Source: Flavobacteriaceae bacterium MAR_2009_75 (GTDB lineage Bacteria; Bacteroidota; Bacteroidia; Flavobacteriales; Flavobacteriaceae). Taken from it: a DNA stretch of 64,000 bases. This document shows, piece after piece, positions 8,106 through 16,865 of the stretch. The DNA lies in the NCBI GenBank assembly GCA_002813285.1, contig PHTZ01000001.1:766501-830500 (forward strand). The letters run 5' to 3'. A program made the position numbers and the translations under genes. The notes under the pieces were generated by a model that worked only from the letters and a program-made list of their open reading frames with translations, ran no database searches and was not told the DNA's origin. The first letter of the stretch is position 1, and the number at the start of each line of letters is the position of its first letter.

Positions 8106-9149
8106 ATGAAGCGAACCTATGTAGGCTCCACTATTTATCACATTTATCTGTCGCTTTTACACATACTGAAAGATGGGTCGAACAGTCAAAATAATAGGGG
8201 CGAAAACCTTCTTTTTCTCGTAGAAAGCACTCCATTTATAGAGACCCTGATACCCAACCTAAAAAAGAATTTTTTCAGGGATGTGCATATAATTTCTGAG
8301 CGCAAGAAACACATCATAGACCTTGGTAAATTCAACTATTCTTTTCGTAGAAAATCTAAGTTACCTCCATATTTAGAGACAAAACATCCTGTTCTAAAAA
8401 CAGAACATTCGTTCATCTCAAGCTCGAATATTTACTTATGTGACACCGATTCATCTAAAAGTTATTTTCTTTATGAATTCGGTCAAAAAGGTATAAATAT
8501 GATTGAGGATGGTGCACGAACGTACAGTCAGCGCCATACGCCATTTGAACAATTTTATAAAAACTATCTCACAAAAACGCCAATCGGCGGAGGTTTTGAC
8601 AAGCAAATCATTACAATTCATGCTCAGTTTCCGAACAGATTACCAAGACCATTGCAAAAAAAAGCAGTTGAGCTTAATATTAAAAAAGAGGTTTCTAAGT
8701 TAGATTTCAAAACAAAAGAAGAATTGTTCAATATTTTTTTACCGGATGATACATTCGTCTTGGCAAAAGAAAACAATGCTCTTATTTTAACTCAACCTAT
8801 TTCAGAAGACAAGGTCATCAATAGTGAAGTAGAAAAAATAGAAATCTATAGAGACATTATCTCAAAAGTACCTCAAAACCTGAACATAATTTTGAAAACC
8901 CACCCTAGAGAAATTACTAAATATGAAGACTATTTTGAAGATATAACTATTTTACCTGCTCTTTTTCCAATCGAGATACTTGGTCTCAAAGAAGGGTTTT
9001 ACTTCGAGCAAGGTTACACCTTGTTCTCTACAGCTCTTTCAAATCTTGAAATCGTAAATGAGCGTTTTTTCATGGGTAAAGATTATTTGGATAAATTTAC
9101 GGTCAAAGCCACCCGAGACCTTATACAAAATATGGTAATAGACAGCTAG
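8106..9149 (+). CDS. Putative sialyltransferase (GT52-like GT-B fold)
   Basis: A 347-residue protein starting at ATG 8106 (MKRTYVGSTIYHIYL); an in-frame TTG at 8070 is less likely. Overall similarity to a named family is low by eye, but the three bacterial sialyltransferase motifs are present in the right order: the acidic-acidic-Gly motif EDG at 134-136 (MIEDGARTY), the HP motif at 266-267 (LKTHPREITKYEDYF) and the S-S/T motif at 308-309 (YTLFSTALSNL). In families GT38/GT52/GT80 these bind the acceptor and CMP-sialic acid. Context supports the call: the next two genes encode a CMP-nonulosonate synthetase and a NeuB-type synthase, 11 bases downstream and then overlapping. The likely role is adding a sialic-type sugar to LPS or capsule in the cytosol. 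The exact nonulosonate is unknown. Confidence 0.72.
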   Translation: MKRTYVGSTIYHIYLSLLHILKDGSNSQNNRGENLLFLVESTPFIETLIPNLKKNFFRDVHIISERKKHIIDLGKFNYSFRRKSKLPPYLETKHPVLKTEHSFISSSNIYLCDTDSSKSYFLYEFGQKGINMIEDGARTYSQRHTPFEQFYKNYLTKTPIGGGFDKQIITIHAQFPNRLPRPLQKKAVELNIKKEVSKLDFKTKEELFNIFLPDDTFVLAKENNALILTQPISEDKVINSEVEKIEIYRDIISKVPQNLNIILKTHPREITKYEDYFEDITILPALFPIEILGLKEGFYFEQGYTLFSTALSNLEIVNERFFMGKDYLDKFTVKATRDLIQNMVIDS

Positions 9150-9160
9150 AAAAAGAAAAA

Positions 9161-10333
9161 ATGTCAAATAAATCAGTAGGATTCATTCCTCTTAGAAAAA
9201 ACTCAAAAGGTATTCCGGGCAAGAATAAGAAAAAGTTGCTAGGTAGACCTCTTTTCACCTGGGTACTCACAGAAGCTATCTTTTCAAAACTCGATGAAGT
9301 TTTCGTCTTTACCGACGATAATGATATAATTGATTATATAGCCCAAAATTTTGCATGGTCAAAAAAAGTAAAGACTTTAAAACGTTCACAACAAAATGCA
9401 TCGGACACTTCTACGACCGAATCTGCCATATTAGAATTCTGTGAACTTATCGACACAGATTTTGATATTTTTTGTCTTCTGCAGGCCACTTCACCTCTTA
9501 CAAAAAGGAAAGATATAGATGCCGCCTTAGACAAACTGGAAAATGAAAAACTTGATGCCGTTTTGAGTGTTGTAAATACTCATCGATTTATCTGGTCGAA
9601 AGATGGTAAACCTTTAAATTACGATTTTGAAAATCGTCCAAGAAGACAAGATTTCGAAGGTCTATTAATAGAAAACGGAGCAGTTTATTGCACTACCAAA
9701 AAAGCATTACTTGCGTCTAAAAACCGATTAAGCGGTGATATTGGTGTTGTAGAGATGAATGAAGATACATTGGTCGAAATAGACTCTGAAACTGACTGGT
9801 TGGTAATCGAACAACTACTGATCTCAAAATCAAAATCAAACAAGAGTAACAAGAGAATAAATCATTTGGTGCTCGATGTTGATGGGGTATTTACTGATGG
9901 TCGGGTCACTTTTAATAGTGAGGGCGAGTTTTCTAAAGTTTTTGATATGCGAGACGGTATGGGTCTAGAAATATTAAGACAGCATGGGGTAAATATAATC
10001 GTTATGACATCTGAAAACTCGACCGTGGTGGCTCAACGCATGAAGAAATTAAAAATAGAAGATATTTTTCTTGGTATTAAAGACAAATACTCCCTCATCG
10101 AAAAGTTATGTGCCGAAAGAAAAATAACCCCACAAGAAATCGCATACATTGGTGACGATATCAACGATTTGAGCAATATGCTAAGAGCAGGTTGGTCTTT
10201 GTGCCCAGCCAATGCTACAGAACCGATTAAGTTTCATGCGGATATAGTACTGAAAAATAATTCCGCAGAGGGTGCCATTAGAGAGGCATCCGAATTTATT
10301 ATCAACTACAATCTAAGATTTAATGACTTATAA
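9161..10333 (+). CDS. neuA: CMP-nonulosonate synthetase fused to a KdsC-type HAD phosphatase
   Basis: A 390-residue bifunctional protein. Residues 4-215 form a cytidylyltransferase domain (GFIPLRKNSKGIPGKNKKKL, then VFVFTDDNDII, LLQATSPLTKRKDID) that activates a nonulosonic acid with CTP. Residues 230-385 form a HAD phosphatase of the KdsC type, with nucleophile motif VLDVDGVFTDG near 236-246 and the metal motif YIGDDINDLSN near 328-338. The same two-domain order is known from animal CMAS and some bacterial NeuA proteins. KdsC-type HAD proteins dephosphorylate KDO-8-P or, in Bacteroides, KDN-9-P, so this protein may both dephosphorylate and activate the sugar. Its 3' end overlaps neuB by 11 bases, which points to tight coupling. 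Confidence 0.88.
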   Translation: MSNKSVGFIPLRKNSKGIPGKNKKKLLGRPLFTWVLTEAIFSKLDEVFVFTDDNDIIDYIAQNFAWSKKVKTLKRSQQNASDTSTTESAILEFCELIDTDFDIFCLLQATSPLTKRKDIDAALDKLENEKLDAVLSVVNTHRFIWSKDGKPLNYDFENRPRRQDFEGLLIENGAVYCTTKKALLASKNRLSGDIGVVEMNEDTLVEIDSETDWLVIEQLLISKSKSNKSNKRINHLVLDVDGVFTDGRVTFNSEGEFSKVFDMRDGMGLEILRQHGVNIIVMTSENSTVVAQRMKKLKIEDIFLGIKDKYSLIEKLCAERKITPQEIAYIGDDINDLSNMLRAGWSLCPANATEPIKFHADIVLKNNSAEGAIREASEFIINYNLRFNDL

Positions 10334-11192
10334 AGAACCCTACGTTATTGCAGAAATTGGTTGCAACCATAAAGGTGATATGCAGACTGCAAAGGAACTT
10401 ATCAATATGGCCAAAATTTTCGGCAATGCGAATGCTGTTAAATTTCAGAAGCGCAACAATAAAGAATTGCTGACTGAGGAGCAATATAAGGCCCCTCACC
10501 CCAACCCAATTAATTCATATGGGAGCACCTATGGTGCACATCGAGAATTTTTAGAGTTTGATGTAGCCCAACACCAAGAATTGAAAAACTATTGTGAAGA
10601 AGTAGGCATAACCTACTCTACTTCGGTTTGGGAAACAACCTCTGCAAAAGAAATAGCTGGCTTAAACCCAGATTTCATTAAAATTCCCTCAGCTTGTAAT
10701 AATAATTATGACATGTTAGGTTGGCTCTGTGATTTTTATCAAGGTGAGATTCATATTTCTACAGGTATGACCACAAAAGATGAAATCGAAAACATTGTGC
10801 GTTTTTTTGGTGAAAGGGGTAGAAGCAAAGACTTGATTGTGTACAACTGTACCTCTGGCTACCCCGTACCATTTAATGATGTTTGTCTCTTAGACATTTT
10901 AAAACTGCAAGAGAAATATGGTGAAAAAGTAAAGAGTATTGGTTTCTCGGGCCATCACTTGGGTATTGCTGTTGATGTGGCAGCATACACTTTGGGCGCC
11001 CATGTCATAGAACGACATTTTACATTAGACCGAACATGGAAAGGTACAGATCATGCTGCATCTTTAGAACCTATGGGTTTGAGAAAACTCTGTCGTGATC
11101 TTAAAGCAACTCATGAAGCACTCACTTACAAACAGAAAGATATTTTAGATATTGAGCGTGTGCAGCGAGAAAAATTGAAATATCAAAAATAA
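10323..11192 (+). CDS. neuB: NeuB-type nonulosonate synthase without SAF domain
   Basis: A 289-residue enzyme of the NeuB family that condenses phosphoenolpyruvate with a mannosamine or mannose derivative to make a nonulosonic acid. Family motifs visible are VIAEIGCNHKGDMQTAKELI, AVKFQKRNN, FIKIPSACNNN, ISTGMTT, SIGFSGHHLG and IERHFTLDRTWKGTDHAASL. Typical NeuB/SpsE/Pse synthases are near 340-350 residues and end in a SAF (antifreeze-like) domain that closes the active site of the partner subunit; here the protein stops after about 20 residues of linker helix. The frame is clean to the stop codon at 11190-11192, so this is a genuine short form and not an obvious frameshift. It overlaps neuA by 11 bases and tsaC by one base (TAATG). 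Confidence 0.85.
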   Translation: MTYKEPYVIAEIGCNHKGDMQTAKELINMAKIFGNANAVKFQKRNNKELLTEEQYKAPHPNPINSYGSTYGAHREFLEFDVAQHQELKNYCEEVGITYSTSVWETTSAKEIAGLNPDFIKIPSACNNNYDMLGWLCDFYQGEIHISTGMTTKDEIENIVRFFGERGRSKDLIVYNCTSGYPVPFNDVCLLDILKLQEKYGEKVKSIGFSGHHLGIAVDVAAYTLGAHVIERHFTLDRTWKGTDHAASLEPMGLRKLCRDLKATHEALTYKQKDILDIERVQREKLKYQK

Positions 11193-11764
11193 TGGCTGTC
11201 GATTTCAAGAATGATTTGAACACCTGCATTAAGGTGCTTCAAAACGGCGGACTCATACTCTACCCGACCGATACGGTCTGGGGCATTGGCTGTGACGCCA
11301 CCAATGAAGAAGCGGTAAAAAAAGTATATCATCTAAAAAATAGAATAGATAGCAAAGCCCTAATATGTTTGGTAGCTAACGATGCTATGCTCGAAAAGCA
11401 TGTAGATAAAGTTCCTGAGCTTGCCTATGATCTGATTGACCTTTCTACAAAACCTACGACAATTATATATGAGTCTCCCAAAGGGGTTGCCAAGAATTTA
11501 GTTGCTGCCGATAATACCTTAGCTATTAGAGTGGCATCTGACAAATTTTGCCAGTACCTTATCAATAAATTCAAAAGACCTATCGTTTCCACTTCTGCAA
11601 ACCTTTCGGGCTCACCGACACCTAAAAGTTTTTCTGAAATTTCTAATGAGGTTTTAAAAGGTGTTGACTATGTGGTAAATTTGCAGCCCGAACATGAAAA
11701 TGCGGTACCATCGGCAATCATAAAATTGGGCAATGATGGAACTGTAAAAATTATTCGTAAGTAA
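11192..11764 (+). CDS. tsaC: L-threonylcarbamoyladenylate synthase (TsaC/Sua5/YrdC family)
   Basis: Makes threonylcarbamoyl-AMP from threonine, bicarbonate and ATP, the first step of t6A modification at tRNA position 37. The 190 residues are a single YrdC domain (short form): LYPTDTVWGIGCDATN, then KALICLVAN, and the ligand-binding STSANLSGSPTP. The Sua5-specific C-terminal domain is absent. Its start codon shares one base with the neuB stop codon, so a housekeeping translation gene is coupled to the nonulosonate cassette. No promoter was seen between them. Confidence 0.93.
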   Translation: MAVDFKNDLNTCIKVLQNGGLILYPTDTVWGIGCDATNEEAVKKVYHLKNRIDSKALICLVANDAMLEKHVDKVPELAYDLIDLSTKPTTIIYESPKGVAKNLVAADNTLAIRVASDKFCQYLINKFKRPIVSTSANLSGSPTPKSFSEISNEVLKGVDYVVNLQPEHENAVPSAIIKLGNDGTVKIIRK

Positions 11765-11831
11765 AAAAATCAGTTCAAAAGACTAATTAGGGTCTTAATT
11801 ACGCCTCTGACTAAAGAAAAAACCACATTTT

Positions 11832-13256
11832 GTGAATCATAAAGAAGCTTTAGAAAACCCTATTTTTAAAATTATTTCTGCAGCCGCCGAAGAATTGGGT
11901 GTGTCGTGCTATGTAATCGGTGGCTTTGTGAGAGACCATCTCTTAAAACGTGGAACCTCAAAAGACATTGATGTTGTCGCCGTGGGCAGCGGAATTGAAT
12001 TGGCTCAAAAAGTAGCTTCATTATTGGATACTAAACCCCAGGTTTCGGTCTTCAAAAACTTTGGTACTGCTATGCTGAAACATAAGGGTATCGAACTTGA
12101 GTTTGTTGGTGCACGAAAAGAGAGTTATCATAGAGATAGTAGAAAACCCATTGTAGAAAATGGTAGCTTACAAGATGATCAGAATCGACGTGATTTTACA
12201 ATTAATGCCCTTGCCCTATCTTTAAACAAAACAAGTTTTGGAGCTCTTTTAGACCCTTTCAACGGTATTGATGATTTAGAAAATAAAATCATTAGAACTC
12301 CACTCGAACCGGGTATTACCTATTCAGATGATCCGCTCAGAATGATGCGTGCCGTTCGCTTTGCCACCCAGTTAGACTTTACTATCGAATTAAAATCGCT
12401 GCAAGCGATTACAGCCCACAAAGACCGAATTAAAATTATATCAAAAGAGCGTATTGTTGATGAGCTGCACAAAATTATGGGCAGTGCTAAACCTTCAAAA
12501 GGTTTAGCACTTTTACATAAAACCGAGCTTCTCTCCTATATTTTACCAGAGCTTACCGCCCTTCAGGGTATTGAAGAAATTGAAGGTCAACGACATAAAG
12601 ACAATTTTTGGCATACGCTAGAGGTGGTCGATAATATTTCATCAGAAACAGATAATCTCTGGCTCCGTTGGGCCGCCTTGCTACATGATATTGGCAAAGC
12701 TCCTACAAAAAAATTTCACAAGCGAATCGGGTGGACTTTTCACGGTCACGAATTTGTAGGGTCAAAAATGGTCTATAAATTATTTAAGCGCCTTAGAATG
12801 CCGCTGAACGAGAAGATGAAATATGTTCAGAAAATGGTCTTGATGAGTTCAAGACCACAGGTACTTTCCGAAGATTTTGTTACAGATTCCGCAGTTCGCC
12901 GTTTGGTATATGAAGCGGGTGACCACGTCGACGACTTAATGACTCTTTGTGAGGCGGATATTACCACCAAAAATTCTAAGAAACAGAAAAAATATAAGAG
13001 TAACTTCTTGTTGGTACGTCAAAAAATAAAAGAGGTAGAGGAACGTGACCATATTAGAAATTTTCAACCTCCTGTAAGTGGTGAGGAAATTATGAAAACT
13101 TTCAATCTGAAACCCTCACGTGAAATAGGCATCATCAAAGACGCCATTAAAGAGGCTATTCTTGAGGGTGAGATTCCCAATGATTACAATGCTGCCAAAA
13201 AATTTATGCTAAAGAAGGCGAAGGATTTAGGGCTTAATGCTCAAGGTCAGAAATAG
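11832..13256 (+). CDS. cca: CCA tRNA nucleotidyltransferase / poly(A) polymerase family with HD domain
   Basis: Adds or repairs the CCA 3' end of tRNAs. A 474-residue class II nucleotidyltransferase with the head motif GGFVRDHLL and the catalytic acidic pair in KDIDVVAVG, then RRDFTINALAL and the RNA-binding region DDPLRMMRAVRFA. A C-terminal HD domain is present (DNFWHTLEVVDNI, WAALLHDIGKAPTKKF), as in many Bacteroidota enzymes, with probable phosphohydrolase activity. The frame begins with GTG at 11832; no ATG exists upstream in frame, and the next motif begins within 30 residues, so GTG is the supported start. It lies 67 bases after tsaC on the same strand, so both genes serve tRNA maturation. 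Confidence 0.93.
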   Translation: MNHKEALENPIFKIISAAAEELGVSCYVIGGFVRDHLLKRGTSKDIDVVAVGSGIELAQKVASLLDTKPQVSVFKNFGTAMLKHKGIELEFVGARKESYHRDSRKPIVENGSLQDDQNRRDFTINALALSLNKTSFGALLDPFNGIDDLENKIIRTPLEPGITYSDDPLRMMRAVRFATQLDFTIELKSLQAITAHKDRIKIISKERIVDELHKIMGSAKPSKGLALLHKTELLSYILPELTALQGIEEIEGQRHKDNFWHTLEVVDNISSETDNLWLRWAALLHDIGKAPTKKFHKRIGWTFHGHEFVGSKMVYKLFKRLRMPLNEKMKYVQKMVLMSSRPQVLSEDFVTDSAVRRLVYEAGDHVDDLMTLCEADITTKNSKKQKKYKSNFLLVRQKIKEVEERDHIRNFQPPVSGEEIMKTFNLKPSREIGIIKDAIKEAILEGEIPNDYNAAKKFMLKKAKDLGLNAQGQK

Positions 13257-13725
13257 TCTAATTCTTAGTAAATTATAACGGGACAATCTCAAAAACTACA
13301 ACTATTTTCTGTAACCAGGAATATTATTTCTTAATAAGAGTTCATCCTGAGACCTAAGTTACCGAAAACGTTATAATTAATGGGCCCTGAAAAATGTTGC
13401 AAGGTGCTATTTTTATAGCATAACCTACAAACAACAACTTTCTCCTAATAGACATCAGAGATGTAGGAAAACACAACATTATCTTTTCCCCTTTCAACTT
13501 GTATAATAATTTTAGCTAATCTTTTGGTGTACCCGATTTAATTATCGCAGACATTAATAATAAGGTCTACGAGACACTTTCTATTTTATAGATTAATTTT
13601 ATGATTGGTTGAAAGTATTCGAATTCGGTTCGAATAGCAACACCGATCAATCGAGATGCCATAGCTAAAAATAGATACCTTTACATTATAAGATTGCACA
13701 AACCCTGCTTATTCTATAAAATATC
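13257..13725. other. Gene-free stretch before the first PorP operon
   Basis: 469 AT-rich bases with no convincing reading frame, tRNA or terminator. The only structure noted is an inverted repeat (TATTCGAA at 13616-13623 and its complement at 13629-13636, spacer TTCGG) about 90 bases before the porP start. It lacks a following T-run and could be an operator or chance. Confidence 0.5.
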
Positions 13726-14661
13726 ATGAAAAAATTCCTATTAATCATTCTTCTAATTGCTTCATTCTCCGACGCGATAGCACAGCAAGATGCTCAGTAC
13801 ACGCAATACATGTATAATACCATGGCCGTTAATCCGGCCTATGCTGGCTCTAGGGGAGTATTTAGCATCGTAGGCTTACATCGATCTCAATGGATCGGAT
13901 TGGATGGAGCCCCCAAGACCCAGACCATAAATTTTCATACACCCGTCTCCGAACGGGTAGGAATCGGATTGTCTATAGTTAACGATGAAATAGGTAACGG
14001 AACCAATCAAGAAACCTATTTTGATGGAGTTTTCTCATACACCATACCCCTATCAAGAACCGCCAAACTATCTTTTGGAGTAAAGGCCAGTGCTCATCTT
14101 TTGAATGTTGATTTTAATAAATTGGCGAACTACAATAACGAGGCATCTTCAATCGGCTTAAGCAATATAGACCGAAAGTTTTCACCAAATTTCGGAGCAG
14201 GAGTCTATTACCATACCGATGATTTTTACCTTGGCCTCTCGGTTCCCAATTTTTTGAAAACTAGACATTTCGACGATTCTTCATCGAGCACCTCATTTTT
14301 AGCCGAAGAACGCATGAATTTTTACTTGATTACAGGTTATGTTTTCGATATCCACCCGAGGTGGAAATTCAAACCAGCAGTCCTTTTAAAAGCAGTTAGT
14401 GGTGCGCCGTTACAAGCCGATATTTCCGCAAACTTTCTATACAACGATAAGTTTACCCTAGGTGCCGCTTACAGATGGGACGCAGCGGTAAGCGCCCTCT
14501 TTGGGTTTCAATTGAGTGACCAGTTCATGGTAGGTTTGGCCTATGACCGTGAAGTAACCGAATTGGGAGGTACTAGATTTAACGATGGATCTTTCGAAAT
14601 TATGTTACGATATGAATTCTTGACTCGATATAAGCGAGTGCTTACACCTAGGTTTTTCTAA
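13726..14661 (+). CDS. PorP/SprF family T9SS-associated outer-membrane protein (first copy)
   Basis: A 311-residue protein with a signal peptide (to about residue 19) and the family hallmark QDAQYTQYMYNTMAVNPAYA directly after it, then a series of amphipathic beta-strands and a C-terminus ending LTPRFF with an aromatic last residue, as expected of an outer-membrane beta-barrel. In Flavobacterium johnsoniae SprF is needed for secretion of the SprB adhesin; type B T9SS cargoes commonly have a dedicated PorP/SprF partner. The gene is followed nine bases later by an OmpA-PD40 gene. It is clearly paralogous to 21164-22102. A terminator after its partner separates this pair from the downstream adhesin operon, so its cognate cargo is not obvious; candidates are the cargo at 16866 or the giant adhesin at 28070. 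Confidence 0.9.
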   Translation: MKKFLLIILLIASFSDAIAQQDAQYTQYMYNTMAVNPAYAGSRGVFSIVGLHRSQWIGLDGAPKTQTINFHTPVSERVGIGLSIVNDEIGNGTNQETYFDGVFSYTIPLSRTAKLSFGVKASAHLLNVDFNKLANYNNEASSIGLSNIDRKFSPNFGAGVYYHTDDFYLGLSVPNFLKTRHFDDSSSSTSFLAEERMNFYLITGYVFDIHPRWKFKPAVLLKAVSGAPLQADISANFLYNDKFTLGAAYRWDAAVSALFGFQLSDQFMVGLAYDREVTELGGTRFNDGSFEIMLRYEFLTRYKRVLTPRFF

Positions 14662-14670
14662 AAAAATGTC

Positions 14671-16614
14671 ATGATAAAAAAAATAACAATACTTCTCGGC
14701 ATAACCTTAATTACCTCTTTGACAGCATACTCTCAGTCAAAAAAAGTAGAAAAGGCTGAAAACGAATTTGATAAATACGCATATCAAAGTGCTATTGAAA
14801 GCTATGAAGACTTAGTGGCCGATGGTTTTAATGATGAGGAAATCTTTAAAAACTTAGGTAATGCAAATTACTTGAACGCACAATATGAAGAAGCTTCATC
14901 ATGGTACAGCAAACTCTTTATGATAGAGGATGCCGATATAGAGCCAGAATACATGTATCGATATGCTCAATCTTTAAAGTCAACCGGGGAGTATACCGCT
15001 GCAGATACGTGGATGAAAAAATTTGACTCGGCCCAAGGAGATGATGTGCGGGCTAAAAAATTTGCGAACCAACAAGACTACTTAAATAAAATCGAAAACT
15101 TATCAGGGCGGTATGATATACAGAATATATCTATTAACTCTCCTGAATCTGATTTCGCCCCTTCCCTATTCGGAAAAAATCTTGTTTTTTCTACGGCAAG
15201 AGATACGGGTACAACTTCTAGAAATATTCATGAGTGGACAAATCGTTCTTTCCTTAATCTGTATAGAGCTGGTATAAATGACAATGGCACTTTTTCATCG
15301 GCTTCAAAACTACCAAAAACGATGAATAAGAAAACTCACGAATCGTCAACCAGCTTTACCAAAGATGGCTCCGTTGTCTATTTCACAAGAAATAATTCTC
15401 AGAATGGTAAATTCGCTAGAGATGAAAAAGGGGTCAGTCGATTAAAAATTTATCGTGCCGATATTGACGGAGAGGAATGGACAAATATTCAAGAACTTCC
15501 ATTTAATAGCGACTCCTATTCTACAGCCCACCCTTCTTTGAGCGCTGATGAAACCAAACTTTATTTTGCGTCTGACATGGAGGGCAGCATCGGAGCATCG
15601 GATATTTTCGTTGTAGACATTAATGGTGATGGCACCTATGGTTCACCTAAAAATATGGGAGATATAATTAATACGGAGGCTAGAGAAACCTTCCCCTTTA
15701 TATCACAGAATAATGTGCTCTATTTTGCTTCCGACGGACATCCTGGTTTAGGAGGTCTCGATATTTTTGCAGTTCAAGTAGAGAACGATGAAACATCCGA
15801 AGTACTGAATATTGGTAAACCTGTGAACAGCGAACAAGATGATTTCTCCTTTATTATTAATGAAAGTTCAGGTATTGGTTTTTTCGCATCGAACCGCGCA
15901 GGTGGTCAAGGTGGTGATGATATCTATTCCCTGCAAGAAAATGTTCCTCTTGATTTTAGTTGCAGCACCGTTGTAAGTGGCACAATTAAAGGAGAAGATG
16001 GTTTTAATGCACTAAGTGATGCAAGGGTTTCCATTATGAATAGCAAAAATGAAGTCGTTGCTACAACCACTTCTGATGAAAATGGTAATTTTACATTAGA
16101 TGGAAATTGCGAAGATGGAGAATACAAACTAATTGCCTCAAAATCAGATTACGATGATGTAGAAAAAATGTTCGCTACGGTAAATTCTGGCAATACAAAC
16201 GATATAAAGATTGTACTCAAAAAATCCATAAAACAAGCTCCGACGGGTACCAATTTAATTGTTTTCTTAAATTTAAGACCTATCTATTTTGATTTGGACA
16301 AAGATATTATCAGACCCGATGCCTCTGATACTATGCAGAAGGTGATAGATTATATGAAGCAATTTCCAACTGTAAAAGTTCAGGTACAGTCACATACTGA
16401 TTCTAAAGCTAGTACCGCCTACAATAAAAACCTATCGGAAAGGCGAGCTAAGAATACGGTTACCTATCTTGTCGCGAACGGAATTGAAGAATCGCGCATT
16501 ACAGGAAAAGGATTTGGAGAATCGCAACTAACGAACGATTGTAAATCGAGAAAATCATGCCCTGATGAAAGACATCAAGAAAATCGAAGATCCGAATTTA
16601 TTGTCATCGAGTAA
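14671..16614 (+). CDS. OmpA-family PorE-like protein with TPR, PD40 and carboxypeptidase-like domains (first copy)
   Basis: A 647-residue exported protein (signal to about residue 21, TAYSQ). Domains in order are TPR-like helices (about 25-140), a PD40/WD40-like propeller region (about 155-420, with repeats such as FSTARDTG, LYFASDMEGSIGASDIF, FFASNRAGGQGGDDIYSL), a CarboxypepD_reg-like Ig domain (about 430-515), and an OmpA peptidoglycan-binding domain (about 535-647) with SHTDS and LSERRAKN holding the DAP-binding Asp and Arg. The same architecture is known for PorE, which anchors the T9SS to peptidoglycan, and for partners encoded next to PorP/SprF genes. A strong terminator follows, so the porP-ompA pair is its own transcription unit. 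Confidence 0.88.
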   Translation: MIKKITILLGITLITSLTAYSQSKKVEKAENEFDKYAYQSAIESYEDLVADGFNDEEIFKNLGNANYLNAQYEEASSWYSKLFMIEDADIEPEYMYRYAQSLKSTGEYTAADTWMKKFDSAQGDDVRAKKFANQQDYLNKIENLSGRYDIQNISINSPESDFAPSLFGKNLVFSTARDTGTTSRNIHEWTNRSFLNLYRAGINDNGTFSSASKLPKTMNKKTHESSTSFTKDGSVVYFTRNNSQNGKFARDEKGVSRLKIYRADIDGEEWTNIQELPFNSDSYSTAHPSLSADETKLYFASDMEGSIGASDIFVVDINGDGTYGSPKNMGDIINTEARETFPFISQNNVLYFASDGHPGLGGLDIFAVQVENDETSEVLNIGKPVNSEQDDFSFIINESSGIGFFASNRAGGQGGDDIYSLQENVPLDFSCSTVVSGTIKGEDGFNALSDARVSIMNSKNEVVATTTSDENGNFTLDGNCEDGEYKLIASKSDYDDVEKMFATVNSGNTNDIKIVLKKSIKQAPTGTNLIVFLNLRPIYFDLDKDIIRPDASDTMQKVIDYMKQFPTVKVQVQSHTDSKASTAYNKNLSERRAKNTVTYLVANGIEESRITGKGFGESQLTNDCKSRKSCPDERHQENRRSEFIVIE

Positions 16615-16623
16615 AGAACAGAG

Positions 16624-16648
16624 AAACCGCCTAAAAGCGGTTTTTTTG
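16624..16648 (+). terminator. Rho-independent terminator after the first PorP/OmpA pair
   Basis: AAACCGC (16624-16630), loop CTAAAA, GCGGTTT (16637-16643), then a continuing T-run. It lies ten bases after the OmpA stop codon. Confidence 0.85.
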
Positions 16649-16865
16649 TTTCCATACATGGCCTAATAAACTTTCATTTAGTCCAAATTTTGCTATCTTA
16701 AAATTTAACCAATCTACATCTTATTAGGCATATACATCGACTTTTAAGGCCTATACAACATATACTTTGCTATACTGTACACGCCCGCTAAATTTACATT
16801 ACAACGTTGTAAGTATCTATCTGATCTAACCGTTTTATAGAAGGCTTTAAAAAATACATTCCCTA

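Noticed and set aside
16799-16812. 14-bp perfect palindrome TTACAACGTTGTAA upstream of the cargo gene
   Set aside because: Palindromes of this size are expected a few times by chance in 64 kb, and no second copy or promoter alignment supports an operator.
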